A stretch of DNA of 64,000 nucleotides, taken from positions 6,937,001-7,001,000 of the forward strand of contig OX327699.1 in the NCBI GenBank assembly GCA_946807835.1. The letters are read 5' to 3'. Below are positions 11,869 to 23,408 of the stretch, piece by piece; positions within the stretch are counted from its first letter, which is position 1, and every line of letters starts with the position of its first letter. The position numbers were made by a program, and so were the translations under genes. The stretch comes from Ailanthus altissimus. Lineage: Eukaryota > Streptophyta > Magnoliopsida > Sapindales > Simaroubaceae. The notes under the pieces are model-generated. The model did no database searches. It was not told where the DNA came from and saw only the letters and a program-made list of their open reading frames with translations.

Positions 11869-12128
11869 AAGCGTTTGATTTAACATCTTTTGCTTGATGT
11901 CTCTTAGGTTCATGGGGGATCAAAATAGATGTCGGAAGCATGTTGAGGTGCATGGATGTTAACATTTCTCTTTTTATGCTTCCCCAACTCTATGATCAAA
12001 GTTCTCACAATGGACTTCAACTATTTTAACTTATGCATTTTCAGCAAAGATTCAAAAAGATAATGAATAAAAGAGCTTCATTGACCAGTGTCTCCAAGCT
12101 TCTCTTTGAAACATGAGCCACGATGTTG

Positions 12129-12870
12129 TGTACTTTATATGTATATACTTTTAACTTAAGTGCACGTTATCACAACAAGTAATATATAATGAGAAAAGTG
12201 TCGATCCTACGAGGAATTGTTATTACTACTTGTTAAACAAAAAGAACAATTACAAGAATTGAGCAAAGAGAGTATACTTGACAATACCAATACTCAAATT
12301 GCAATAATCTCTCAATACTTCACTTGAATCCATATACTTCCCTTAGAACTATCAATATAAATTGTTAACCAAGAACTCTAATATTCTCACAAGCCTATTT
12401 CAAATGTCAAGTGAGTATATCTTATTCAATCAATTATCAATATTCCTATGATAATCAAATTGAAATAAGATTCATTAAGTTTAAATTCTCTAAATGGTCA
12501 TATATGCCACATGAGTGTATTTCGATCTCATATAAAACTCATGCTTTTATACAATGATCATACATCAATCTATTCATGGCCAAAACAAAATTCCCTTTTC
12601 CAACTTCATTAAGGTTCTCAAATCAATCTAATAAATTGTCATGTAATTAAAAGTATTAAGCATAGAACAAATTGAACAATTCAATACTAATATGATGAAT
12701 AAGGAAAAATAATCAATCCAAGCTACAAACTGAGTTCACACTATAATCTTAGCAATAAAATTTATTTCATAATTGTAAACATAAGTTTAGAGCATTTAAC
12801 AATATCAGTATACATATTAGAATCAACAACAAGTATAAAATTGAAGAGAAGAGAAAATTTCCCTTGATGC
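12129..12870 (-). repeat. LTR fragment inserted between protease and end-of-pol motif of element B
   Basis: Begins TGTACTTTATATG and carries the U5-like block AAGTGCACGTTATCAC then GTCGATCCTACGAGG. It then continues colinearly with the first 700 bp (plus-strand order) of the D and H LTRs: CACAAGCCTATTTCAAATGTC, CTATGATAATCAAATTGAAATAAG. It ends near TTGATGCC (12870), with the other LTR half absent. It belongs to a related but diverged Athila-like family. No target-site duplication was found. Confidence 0.65.
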
Positions 12871-12879
12871 CATAATGAT

Positions 12880-13761
12880 GTGCTTCCTCTAATATGTAGA
12901 ATTCCTTCTTCTTCTTGTTGATTCTTTCTTGTTGTTCATTACTTGGGTGCATTCTCTCAATTCTAAAACATTCATCCTTCTCTATTGGCAATTTAACTTT
13001 CTTAAAGACCTTGAAGGTGATTGTCTCCTCTTGCACTCTCATTTTCATCTTTTCATTCTCCATATCAATAAGAACCCTTTCGGTAGCTAATAATGGCCAA
13101 CCAAGAATTATTGGAACTTCACGGTCTTCCTCCATATCTAACATAAAAATATCTACTGATAGGATAAGTTTACCCACTTTTACCAACACATCTTCAATGA
13201 TACCCCATGGATAGGTTAGAGACCTATCTGCCAATTACAAAGAAATCGTAGTGAGCTTCATCTCACTAAGACCCAACTTGTTGAAGATGGATAGGGGTAT
13301 GAGATTGATGCTTGCTCCAAGGTCACACAAGGCTTTCTTAAAAGTGGTCTCCATAATTGTACAAGGGATAATAAAGCTATCTGAATCCTTCATATTGTGT
13401 GGCAACGTTCTTTGAAGGATTGCACTACATTCCTCAATTACCTCACTATCTCATAGTCCTCAAATTTTCTCTTCTTCGACATCACTTCCTCTATGAACTT
13501 TATATAGTTTGGCTTTTTTTCTAAGAAATTTATGAAATAAATGTTTGTATGAATCTTTTTAAATTTCTCAAGTACATTAGAGGGTTGATCATCTAACTTT
13601 TTTTTGTAGAAGCAATGAGGGTAGGGCAATGGTGAGGTAATGATAAGAGGATTATTCGAAAATAAAATCGAGTTTGGTTTGGGATTCATCTTTGATGGTT
13701 CAATAACAACTTCTTTCTCTTTACCTTTATCTACCATTTTCTCATAAGCTTTTACTTCCAT
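12880..13761 (-). pseudogene. Element B: Athila-type protease, near-intact pieces
   Basis: Minus-strand frame at 13761-13438 carries the conserved pre-protease block PLPYPHCFYKKKLDDQPSN and PNYIKFIEEVMSKKRKFEDY. The active-site region near 13290-13310 reads ALCDLGASINLIPLS: D-L-G-A-S in place of the usual D-T/S-G, as is normal for Athila. From 13234 the frame reads [37 protein letters not shown] and MRVQEETITFKVF. The LGW should be LGR in active copies. A charged tail follows (INKKKKEFYILEEAHH) and then the inserted LTR fragment, with no RT. At least one stop separates the two frames. Confidence 0.85.
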
Positions 13762-13818
13762 ACCACTCTTAAGAGTGATGGCATTGCAATGCTCTCTTGA
13801 ATTGGCCTCTTTGTTACT

Positions 13819-15072
13819 TTAAAACTTACTGAAAGATTGATCTTTGATTGCATGGGTAAGTTGGCCAACTTTCACCTTTAATAATTTCAATGTAGCATTC
13901 ATGTGGGTGCAATGTATCTCAATGTTATCAAGCCAAGCCTCATCTTTTTTAAACCTCTTACTTGTCTCCATGATAAAAGTGCCCAAAAGGTTCTCTAAAG
14001 AATGCTTCTTCTCGACCATTTGATGATTAAATTCAAGTAGAGGTTGCAAGGCATTTCTTGGTTTCTAAGCCCGGGATGATAATATGTAGGCAAGTTATTA
14101 GTCTAGTGCTGAAAGTTCTGATTGTTGATATATTGAACTTGTTCTGGATCATTTCATTCATCAATGTAGGACAAATTTTCAACCATCATTGAATCTTTGC
14201 TTGTTGAGGCCTCATTAGAATTTAGTGTAGAAATTTAATTTGTCAATGCTGAAACTTGAGCCAAAGTGCAATAATTAGATCAACTTCATACATTCTGGTA
14301 ACCCTCTTCACAATGGATCTCTTATTAGGCCATTGGTAATTGTTGCATGCCATCTCCTATAATAAAGCTTGAGCTTCTTCTATAGTTTTTAACAACAATA
14401 TACCATCCACCGCTGTATCTACAATAATTATTTTTTGCCCATTTAGTCCATTGTAGAAGATTTGTACTTGGAACTAATCTTGGTATCCATGTTGGGGGTA
14501 CCTCTGAATAAGGTCCTTAAATTGCTCCCAAGCTTCATAAAAAAACTCAAAATCCAATTGCCTAAATTGTGCTATCTCCTCACGAAGTTGTAAAGTCTTA
14601 GATAGTGGAAAGAATTTGGTGAGGAACCATTAAACAATATCTTCCCATGTTGTGATACTTTCCAGGATTGAAGCCACCCCATAGCCTTGTTTCTAAGAGA
14701 GAATGGGAACAAGTGTAGGCAAATGACGTCCTCCATGACTCGATTTAACTTGATAGTATCTCACACCTCTAAGAATATTGCAAGGGTGAACATTCGGGTA
14801 TTTGCTTGGCAATCTCTCATATTGATTTTGTTGAACCATGTTAATGCGGGCCAGCTTCAATTTAAAATTGTTGGCTTGAACTACTTGGAAGCGAATCCTA
14901 GAATAGTTCTAATTAACTATAGGCCTAAAATAGTCCCTCAATGCCTGTGGTTGTTGTTGACTTTGTTAGCCATAACTTGAGCTTGATCTTTCCTTTATCT
15001 TTTAAGCCTCTAAAAAGTGCACTCAACTTCCGGATCAAAGGGCAAAAGATCTAAGCTACGAACTCTTCTCAT
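13819..15072 (-). pseudogene. Element B: Athila-type gag, decayed
   Basis: The start at 15072 gives MRRVRSLDLLPFDPEVECTF. Recognisable gag blocks follow: LREEIAQFRQLDFEFFYEAW (about 14590-14530), QIFYNGLNGQ and TAVDGILLLKTIEEAQALL near 14460-14360, YQWPNKRS near 14330. The C-terminal coiled region at 14049-13819 reads KRFKKDEAWLDNIEIHCTHM. Frameshifts and stops split it into at least three frames. Ancestral role: structural protein of the cytoplasmic particle that packages element RNA. Confidence 0.83.
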
Positions 15073-15188
15073 ACCCCTTCAAACAACAAAAACAAAACTA
15101 TAAATAAAAAATAACAAAGAAAAATAAAATGCCTAGATTAAAATCAAGTTGCGTATCTATAATATTAACACTAATTCAAAATTCTCAA

Positions 15189-15206
15189 TCCCTGACAACG
15201 ACGCCA
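15189..15206 (-). other. Primer binding site of element B (tRNA-Asp type)
   Basis: On the minus strand this reads TGGCGTCGTTGTCAGGGA, differing at two or three places from TGGCGCCGTTGCCGGGGA, the tRNA-Asp complementary site used by Athila elements. It lies 6 bp inside the 5' LTR edge, as expected. Confidence 0.88.
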
Positions 15207-15212
15207 AAAACT

Positions 15213-16541
15213 TGTTCGCAAAATTATACATATGTGAATTGTAATCGTAAGTGCATGGGTCGTGAGCAAGTAATAAAGTGATGAATGAGTATCATTTCCA
15301 TAAGGATTGATGTCCTAACTTAATGCTAATTACCATTGTGTTGGCAACCTAACTTTATCTAGGCTAATCTAAAGGATAATTTGAATTGTGGAATTGAAAA
15401 TGCTTTAGACTAAGAAAATTCATAAATTAAAGGAATGAGAATTCTATGAAAAAATGTGGTTCTAGGGACTTTATTTTCCTCTATTGTTTCTATGCTCTTT
15501 ATAATTAGTGATTAACAACTAATCTAATGCATTCATTAATCAAGAACATAAGACTAATCTCATTCCCTCTCCCAAATGCCAATAAGACTCTATGCATATA
15601 CAATTAGGTTGATATCCCTATTTCACTTATTATACATACATGCATTAAGCAACCCTTAAACGATTACTCTAAGTCTAATAGTCTCCTAACTCACTAAACT
15701 TAAGGTTATGCCTTTTAAAACCAACATATGGATTAAACTCTCCCTAGTACATAATCCAAGCATTTAAAACATCTAATCCATTTTCCAATTCAATTAAAAG
15801 TATTAAGTACATAAAAAGCATAATTGAATAAACATCAAATAGTCATTAATCACAAAATAACATTAATACATAGAGTTCAATAGAGTTCCACCAAGCCCTA
15901 GAACATATAATTTAGCAATCTATAATAAAATATTCAATTACATCCATCTAAAATGTTTGTAAAAGTACTTATGTTCAAATCAACACAAAACACAATTACA
16001 AACTAAAAATAAATGTAAATGAAGTAGAGAGAGAAGAAGAAACTAATTAGTGAAGCCTTTGGAGCCTTCAATCTTCAATAATCTCATTTAATCCAAGTTT
16101 CAATGGTGTTTTTCTCACTAAAAACTAAAGTTTCTCTCTCTATTTCCTGCTCCCATTTGATAGTGTGAGAAGTGGCTAAAGGATAGTATTTATAGGTTTC
16201 AAATTAGGGTAATAAGGCACCATTGTTTGGTACCCGAACATCAAACATCTGCTCGATTTGGCCTCTGGGTGCCAAATCTTGTATAATTTGGCACTAGGCG
16301 TCTAGCATTGTAGCAGCTCGGCACTATAGCGGGGGTATTATAACACCTCTATTGTTCATCAACACTGTAGTATATTTAGTTTTTTTTGTTTGTTTTCTTT
16401 GAATTTCATCCCAAATAGCTCTATTAACTTGAAACCTATAAAATAAAATCAATACACATAAAAAGTCATATATTCTTATTTAAATTAAGCAATTATCAAG
16501 TTTAGAAGAGATATAATATAATGATTAAAATGCACTTATCA
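15213..16541 (-). repeat. 5' LTR of element B, complete
   Basis: 1329 bp, from TGTTCGCAAAATT to ATGCACTTATCA on the plus strand, so TG...CA on the minus strand. The primer binding site abuts it on the left and the TCGAC duplication on the right (16542-16546). A TATA-like box lies at 16186-16194 (TATAAATAC on the minus strand), with a GC-rich cluster of GGTGCC/GGCAC words just upstream of it in transcription order (16215-16330). Homologous to 1-419 and 8013-8282. Confidence 0.9.
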
Positions 16542-18600
16542 TCGACCTAAGATTATATTGTAGGCATTTAGTTAATCCACAACTAGGAAGTAGATCATAT
16601 GGACCATAAAGTTTGGAGCACTATTATTAGAAATAGGAAGAGTGATGGAGCTTAGGGGACTCTATCCCCATCTTGTCTAACACGTCCTTGATGATTACCT
16701 CTACCAAGCTCCCAATATCTATCATCACTCGGGCAACATCATTGGTGCCTATTTTTAGGATGACTACAAGAGCATCATCAAGGAGGAATAAAACTCCTCA
16801 ACAATATTCCTCGGTGAACACAATTAAAGTATATAAAAGAACTGGCTCAGGAGGGCAAGGTGAGCAACATGTGTTGGTATTCTTTCTACAATATATCATC
16901 TTGTCTCTCGGGTGTAATTCCTTACTACTCTCTTAAAGGTTCTTGCTTTAGTGGGACCTCTTAAGATTATACTGACCTTGAGGCCATTCTTCATATAGAT
17001 CTCTCTAGAGCACCTTATTTGCTCTCAAGTCTGTTTCTTTGCTTAGTGCTTAACTCACGCTAAACATTTTTTTCCTCAATGAGAAACTTCATCAGTAGGC
17101 CATTCTTGATCAAGGCCTCAATCTACTCTCTTAGCTCAAAGCAGTCAGCAGTGCTGTGACTATATCTCTCATGGAAATTATAGTACTTCCACTTATTCCT
17201 TCGATCTGAGATATTTTTCATGGCTGATGGCTTCTGGAGCTACCCCTTATTTCAAATGGCGAAAAAGATATTTTCTCGTGATGTGTTCAATGGGCTACAT
17301 GACTAAAACTGAGAGACCTCCATAGGTCACGGCAAGGGAGGCATCCTCAAGGAAGTTGAGTGCTTTTGTAGGTGTGGCTTTCTTGACGAAGATTGCGGTA
17401 TTGGAGTGGGCTCAACTCTCTTGAGTCTTTCTTAAGATTCCTTTATCCTCTTTTCGCTTCATCAATGGCTTCTCATCTATTTTTATTCTGAATCCTAGAA
17501 AGCAAACCATATCTTTCTGAATCTGATGTTCTTTTGAAAGTTAATGAGTGTGTCATTTGCACTAAAAATACCTATGTTGGTAACCTCCTTGTTAAACCAT
17601 TGTAAAAATTCCTTAAGGGACTTGAACTCTTTTTGTCTAACATACATAAAGGTGGAAGGATCCTTGGGCCTATCGTATGCATACTAGAACTAAAAGATAA
17701 AGGCTTCAAAATAGCTAGTTAAAGCTACTTATAGACTCAAGCTTTAAGCTTTAAAACTAAGCTTTAGTTGTTCTACACAAAGTGTAGGGAAATAAGCAGC
17801 ATATAACATCTTCCTCCATACCTTAGATCAATATATGGTCTCTGTAGAGCTTTAAGTGAGTGCGAGGTCAGTTTTTCCTTTGTAGTTTGCGATTTGTGGC
17901 ATCCTAAACTTTGGCGGCAACTGCGCGCTCTTGATCTCTTCTGTAAAAGGGGAACATTCCATTTATTATTATGATAAGGCTAGTAACAATATCCTTAGCT
18001 TGGCGAATGTCTTCTAGGTCTCATTGGAGCTTATTGACCTTCTTTAGGAGCTTGGCCATGGTGGTACTCACATTAGTACCTTCTACTTTTTTACAGACTT
18101 GATGTTTGGCGTTGAGGGAGTCTTGAAGGCTATTCAGAAGAGGTTGCTTTAGTTCTCTCTCCCTTGCATTTCTAGATCTGCTTTATGCAGTGGAGCAGAG
18201 CTCTTTATGGGTATGATAAAGGTATTTACTCTTTCTAGCCTCTCCATTTTGCCTAGGCTCTCAAGAGTAATGGCTCCTAGATTGTTCAGGGAGAAAGTAG
18301 GCAGAAGCAGCTTGACTTAGCCCATAAGTCTCTTTCTTCGTCCTTCTCTGACTTCTAGCGATACTATTTATCACACGACGTAATTCTTCAAATTGCTTCT
18401 AGGTAATTGGAGCGTCTCTACCAACTGGTCCATTGGCTAACCTTGAAGTGCTCCTCTAGACTTGTTTGAGGAACCTTTGTACGGGTTCTTCTAGGTCTTC
18501 AGCCACTCTCTCGCTGATATGGATTTCTAGTTAAAGCCCTGGTTTCCATTGACATTTCAAACATGGTGGAGGGTTTGTATGAACCCTTGGCTGGCTGAAC
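16542..18600 (-). pseudogene. Element C: Tat-type gag and N-terminal half of protease, decayed
   Basis: On the minus strand the protease part (16900-16542) reads DDALVVILKIGTNDVARVMI followed by D-I-G-S (D-T-G in active enzymes), IIKDVLDKMGIESPKL, and ends at the GR of GRPF. The gag C-terminus near 17160-17050 gives EALIKNGLLMKFLIEEK in degenerate form. The gag core near 17645-17560 is clear: VRQKEFKSLKEFLQWFNKEV and TLINFQKN. Above 17650 only short gag-like pieces are readable. Numerous stops. The domain set is that of Ty3/gypsy Tat elements. Confidence 0.8.
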
Positions 18601-18635
18601 ATGGCGAAGTGTCTAAAAGCAAGTCTTTTCTCAAA

Positions 18636-18653
18636 TTCCCAAAGACAACACCA
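18636..18653 (-). other. Primer binding site of element C
   Basis: The minus strand reads TGGTGTTGTCTTTGGGAA, a decayed form of the TGGCGCCGTCTGTGGGAA site common in plant Tat elements. It sits two bases from the LTR edge (TGTTAGGG at 18656). Confidence 0.72.
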
Positions 18654-18655
18654 GA

Positions 18656-19443
18656 TGTTAGGGTTCAAATTTTGGCATAGAGGGCGACCTAGCCTTAACT
18701 AGTTGTGTGTGAGAGAAATGCATGTTGGAAAATCTAAGTTTCTTAGGCCTTTTTTCACCAAAGGTTTAGTTGGGTTGCTTTGATGGTAGAGAATCTATAA
18801 CCAAGCTAAGTGTAAGCTGAACGCCAAGTTAGAGCTGGGTGACCTGAGGAGACCTGAGGAACATAAAGTACATGAGGGCAGTAGCGGGTGCCAGTCGGTG
18901 GCCAGCAATAGACCTTCGACGCTCAAGTTAAATGGTATGTCATGGAGAAAGTTCCCTAAGGTTTGCTTGCCTTAGAGAAAGTGTGAAAATTATATAGAGA
19001 ATAAAGAGAGTTTTCTTTTACTAGAGAGTTCAAATTTTGAATTATTATAGTGTCTTTACCACCTTTCAATTTTAGAGACTTAACTTTAGCTTGGAGGGTG
19101 TCAGCCTGAAGATTTTTTCCTCAAAGGTAACACATGGCGAGCTATTATTAGAGAACAGCCCTTACCATGAGGTATATTTTAGAAAACTTTATAATAAGGG
19201 GCAAGGAGGTCATTTAACCTCTCTTGACATTTAGAGTATTGGAATATTAGTGATTGGTAACTTTTAGGATTGTCAATATTGAGTTGGTAAGACCTGAGTT
19301 CATTGAGGGAAACCGTGACTCTGTCCCCCAAAGCTCAGCGGATCTCATGCTAAACTGCATAAGTACATTAGACATCTTTTGTCTACTCTGTCAACAATGT
19401 TAGCACTTCTCAAAATTTTGAGACCTGTTAACTTGGCACTTGC
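18656..19443 (-). repeat. 5' LTR of element C, first part
   Basis: Starts TGTTAGGGTTCAAA after the primer binding site and is cut at 19443 by element D. The right part matches the LTR of element G at 49550-49612 and 56093-56400, for example GCTTGGAGGGTGTCAGCC, ATTAGAGAACA, GACTCTGTCC and TTAGACATCTTTTGT. The remainder continues at 28182. Confidence 0.82.
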
Positions 19444-20891
19444 TGATGCAATATTTCTATACACTAAAATTAAGTGCAAGTATACACTATCTTATACAAG
19501 TAATAAAGGGACTAAATAGTCGGATGTCGAATTCACAGGGATAATTTCTACTTTTTAACAAAGTACTAAACTTATGTCTTTCTAATAATTATTTAGAAAA
19601 ATAAAAATTTAAGAATGAATGTAAAAAATATAAAAGCAATGACATAATGTAAAGCGAATTAGGTGATAGCAATATAGAAAAAAAAGCTAAGATCAATACT
19701 ATCCCTCAATATGCTTTCTAATGATTAATCCTTTAATATTTAACTCACTTAGTCATTATTATTGATCAAGACACCAATGTATTCACAAGCCTCTTCCAAT
19801 GTCATACAAGTATACCTTAATTTATCAAATATCTATATTCCTATGGTACTTGTAATAAATTAAGATTTATTAAGATTAAGTCTTATTGATCATATATGCC
19901 AATTATGTATATTCCTATCCTAAATTAAAACTTGCATATGCAATATTGAATGTTACTCTACAATCATGCATCAAATTACCTAGGTCTAAATATCATGATT
20001 CCTCTTTTGAGTTTATAAAAAATATTACCAATTCATTCACCATATAGTAGCCAAATATATTGAACATTAAGAACAAGTAATTTAAATAACAAAGAACTAA
20101 GTTTATTAAATATTCAAAAGATATAGTAATTAAACACACATATTGAGTTCAAGTATTAACCCTAGAAAGAAAATTATTTCATGGCTACAAGAGAACAGCA
20201 GTAAAAATAATAATAAATTATGATACAATTAATAGTAAACCGATATAGACGTCGAATTGCTCTTAATTGCATTACCTAGGAAACTCTTGATGCTGAAGAA
20301 CGCCTTGAATCTCTCTCTAAGGTTGCTTCAATTAACTTCTATTACTCTCTAAGACTTGTGCTCTGTATTCTTGGTGTTCTTGCATTGCTCTTGGGGTCCC
20401 TTTTTAAAGTCTGGGGAAGAGTAGACTTTTATGGGGATTTATATGAGCTTAAAAATCTCCATTCTAGTCGGATTAGGACTCGTACTACCGCTGAGGCGCT
20501 GGGTATAAACGGCCTCACCACTAGAGTGGTGAGATGTTGGCACTGGAGTGCTAGTCTGTCGCTGGTGCAATAACGATATGGCACTAGGGCACTGGTACGA
20601 TGATGGTCTGGTGTTAGGACGTCAGTCGTGAATTAAACAAGTCGTCTTTTTTTTATGTTTTTATTTCGATCACTGTTCCAGCATTGGGGCAAAAATCCTT
20701 GTGGTGCTGGAGCAACAAGTATATGTTTTGAAAACTTTTCATTTTAGGTCCTTTTATTTCTAATTTTCTTTAAAGTTCGTTCAAGTCCCTATAAATAACA
20801 ATAAAGCACATAAATAGCCATTTATTCTCATTAAACAATAAAATATCAAAATAAAAACATAAAAAAATATATGACAAATATGCCTTTATCA
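19444..20891 (-). repeat. 3' LTR of element D
   Basis: TGATGCAATATTT to GCCTTTATCA on the plus strand. Nearly colinear with 26727-28181; relative to that copy it has about 20 extra bp near 19480 between two CAAGTA words. The TATA region near 20427-20434 is mutated (CCATAAAAG). A GC-rich cluster of GCGCTGG/CGCTGG words lies at 20480-20720. Confidence 0.92.
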
Positions 20892-22343
20892 AATTTGCCA
20901 AACTTAAACACTTGTTTGTCTTTAAGCAATAAAATAAAATCAAAAGAGGGAAACAAAGGGTTATACTTGACTCAAAAAACAAATAAAGAAAACAAAACAA
21001 AATATGCTAGATTAATAAGATGATCAAAATCATTGTCTCAAAGGCTGATGAAATGACACAAATCCTTATGGTAGATAAATAGCTATTAACAATCATAATT
21101 ATCTTTATTTAGTCCTTATTCTTCCTTATAGATAATCACCATGTGTGTGTGTGTGCAAGCAGCAAGCTATAGCTAAATCATACTGTGATTTACTTTATAC
21201 TTTAGTTATATATGAATGATGATGTCTCGGCATTTGATTTGTATAATGACACTTCTATAAGCTTGTTTTTACTACCACTCTCTACTAATGTAAAAAATCA
21301 CATGTCTAGGGATCTATTAAGGACTTTAGTTAGCTTGTAATGTAAGGCTAAGGTCAAGGTGAGATAAAAGAATAAATACTGTAGGTTAAGTCACATCATA
21401 AACACTTAGACTTTACCTAAAAATCTCTTGATTTTTTTTCCCATGTATTATCTAATCCCCCAAACTTATTGTATTTTCCATCTTTCTTTTCAACTTTTAT
21501 TTTTTAAAAAATTTCTTCTTTTTCTTAAGCTAAGGGTATTTTTCTTTCTCTTTTTTTTTAATACCCCTAAACTTAGATTAACAAATATCACCCAAACTTA
21601 TTTTTCTCATATCACCACAACCTTTTCCTTTCAATAGTATTTCTAAGCAAATGCAAGGTTATGGTGTTATGGGTAAATTTTTGGATAAGCAAACTTTAAG
21701 TCATGGGCTTGTAATGTGGTTAAACCAAAGAATAGATAGTTAGGCCCAAAATAGGGTATTAGGGATAAATATATAATAAAAGGTAGGCTAGAAAGGCTCA
21801 ATCAGTTCAAATATAGCCTAATGTCATTTCCCTATTTATGTGTTTCTTAGGATTTCGCCTCAAGTAGTAACTAAAGACAAGTTTAGAGTATCGATCTTTC
21901 GAGACTGTGGTGTACTCCCTAAAGCATAAGTATCTCTAAGTAAAAGTTATAACTATTCATGCTTATAAAGTGTTAAAAAAGAATGGTGATTATAAATAAG
22001 GTTGAACTTATTCCTAAACTTAGATAACCAAAATTGTCTCGAGTATCTATCATTCCTTGGGAATTTGTTAAAAATAAATTCAGCTATATATGTTTTTCTT
22101 TCTTATCATAGACTAATGATCATCTTAACAAAACCTAATAAAAATGAACGAAGAAACATATAAGAAATAAAAATATGACTTTATTACTATTGTTTTTCAT
22201 ATAAGGTAATAAATAAAACATACGGAGCAGCACGAAACATAAAGAGCAGCACTAAATATTCACCCACTTACCCACATTTAAAATGAAATATGGCCCCCAT
22301 GTAAAGAAAGAATAAAAATTAAGAAACTTCCTTGTGAAAATAG
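20892..22343 (-). other. Non-coding 3' internal region of element D
   Basis: No credible frame. The first bases give AAGTTTGGCAAATT on the minus strand, a weakened polypurine tract next to the LTR. Similar wording occurs in H (60000-60900): GATGATCAAAAT.ATTGTCTCAAAG, ACTGTGGTGTACT and CCTAGGATTTCGCC-like blocks. Confidence 0.75.
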
Positions 22344-23408
22344 TCATTCAAAATCGTTGGTGTCAAAGAGAAGGTCCTCAAAATTAATGTTTGGCGATGA
22401 TAGACGTGAGGGGATCATCGGAGGCTGTGGTAAAGTCGAAGGATCGATCCTAAAGCATGTTGCAGTAGCCTGGGTCCATTGGATTAAATACCTCAAAATA
22501 GCATTAGTCATACACTCGTGAGAAGTCATGCGAGCCTCCAGTTGAGCTAAACGCTCATGGACAGGTAAAGGGCAAATAATAGCAGCAGGATAACGGGGGG
22601 GCCCAAAAGGGGGCGGGTTAGCAGCAATCATCTTGCGAATAATAGGAGCAAATATAACGGTAGTAAGAGCATGTCGTTCCTCTCACTGGTCCCAAGTGAC
22701 GTTGGCTCGTGAGCATAAAGCTGTAATCAAGGAAGGAAAAAATTATTGGTTATTAACGCGAGAACATGCCATAATTTTCACGTAAATGATCTTGCCATTG
22801 TCGATTGGTCGATGTGTTATAATGGCAAAGAAGCAGATGGCACGGAGTTTGGTGATGTCACTAGTGTGAGAGATCGACATGAGTCTTGCTGCAAGGAAGC
22901 TGTACCAAGCTTTTACTTCTAAATGCATATAACGAGACATGAATGTCATGGGTAAATCCTTGATTACATGCCATTATGTACCCGGTGCCCATAAGGTAGC
23001 GATGATCTCCTTATAATTTCGGTGATCTGTGAGTTTTACCATATTGTCTTTAATCTCTACTGGTAAACCAAAATGAGCATTGATCGTTGCGGGATCAAAT
23101 GCTACTCTCTTGCCACGAACAAATATCCGCCCATAATTATCTAGTTCACTTGTATTTATATAGAACTCTTGTACAATGGGAACTATGTTGTGCTCTAGCT
23201 GTGTGCAGAATTATTCCCAATGACACTCTCTAATCATGTCTCCGATACTTAGAATATTCAGGTTTTCTAATTCAAAACCTCTTTCTGCGATAAATTCCTT
23301 TTTGAGAACCATGTCTGTATATTGGGCTTGTGTTTTGGTTGAAGTGAACCTAGTAATATTATAAACACTGCTACTACTTGCTGTAGTACGTTACTTTTTT
23401 GGAGCCAT
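22344..23408 (-). pseudogene. Element D: MAPKK ORF, putative plant transposon protein family
   Basis: One continuous frame of 355 codons from ATG at 23408 to TGA at 22344, broken only by five in-frame stops (after MAPKK, HWE, APGT, VNNQ and WDQ) and no frameshift. Four are TAA and one is TGA, as expected from CAA/CGA by C-to-T change. Recognisable blocks: KKEFIAERGFELENL, VQEFYINTSELDNYGRIFVR, FDPATINAHFGLPVE, VKAWYSFLAARLMSISHTSD, ICFFAIITHRPIDNGKII, FPSLITALCSRANVTW, then a Pro-rich stretch and an acidic C-terminus. This arrangement resembles the plant-specific 'putative plant transposon protein' domain often found with Athila elements; I know no assigned biochemical activity. No signal peptide, membrane span or zinc finger is visible. 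The homologue in B is more decayed; H has none. Confidence 0.85.

Larger units (their letters stand above)
8013..16541 (-). mobile_element. Element B: Athila-like non-autonomous retrotransposon (gag-protease plus MAPKK ORF)
   Basis: Bounded by a 5-bp duplication TCGAC (8008-8012 and 16542-16546) in the protease of element C. Minus-strand order: 5' LTR 16541-15213, PBS 15206-15189, gag, protease, an inserted LTR fragment (12870-12129), the end-of-pol hairpin/GGN motif (11868-11851), a MAPKK ORF (10896-9786), non-coding 3' region, truncated 3' LTR (8282-8013). No RT, RNase H or integrase similarity is visible anywhere. The 3' LTR has lost about 1.06 kb next to the left duplication. Propagation would have needed enzymes from another element (inference). 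Confidence 0.88.

Noticed and set aside
12915..13214. Plus-strand ORF of 99 codons
   Set aside because: Antisense shadow of the B protease; similar plus-strand shadows occur at 24308-24595 and 61455-61769 over the D and H proteases.
15189..15206. tRNA gene fragments (also 26703-26720, 53299-53310)
   Set aside because: These are primer binding sites complementary to tRNA 3' ends; no cloverleaf is present.
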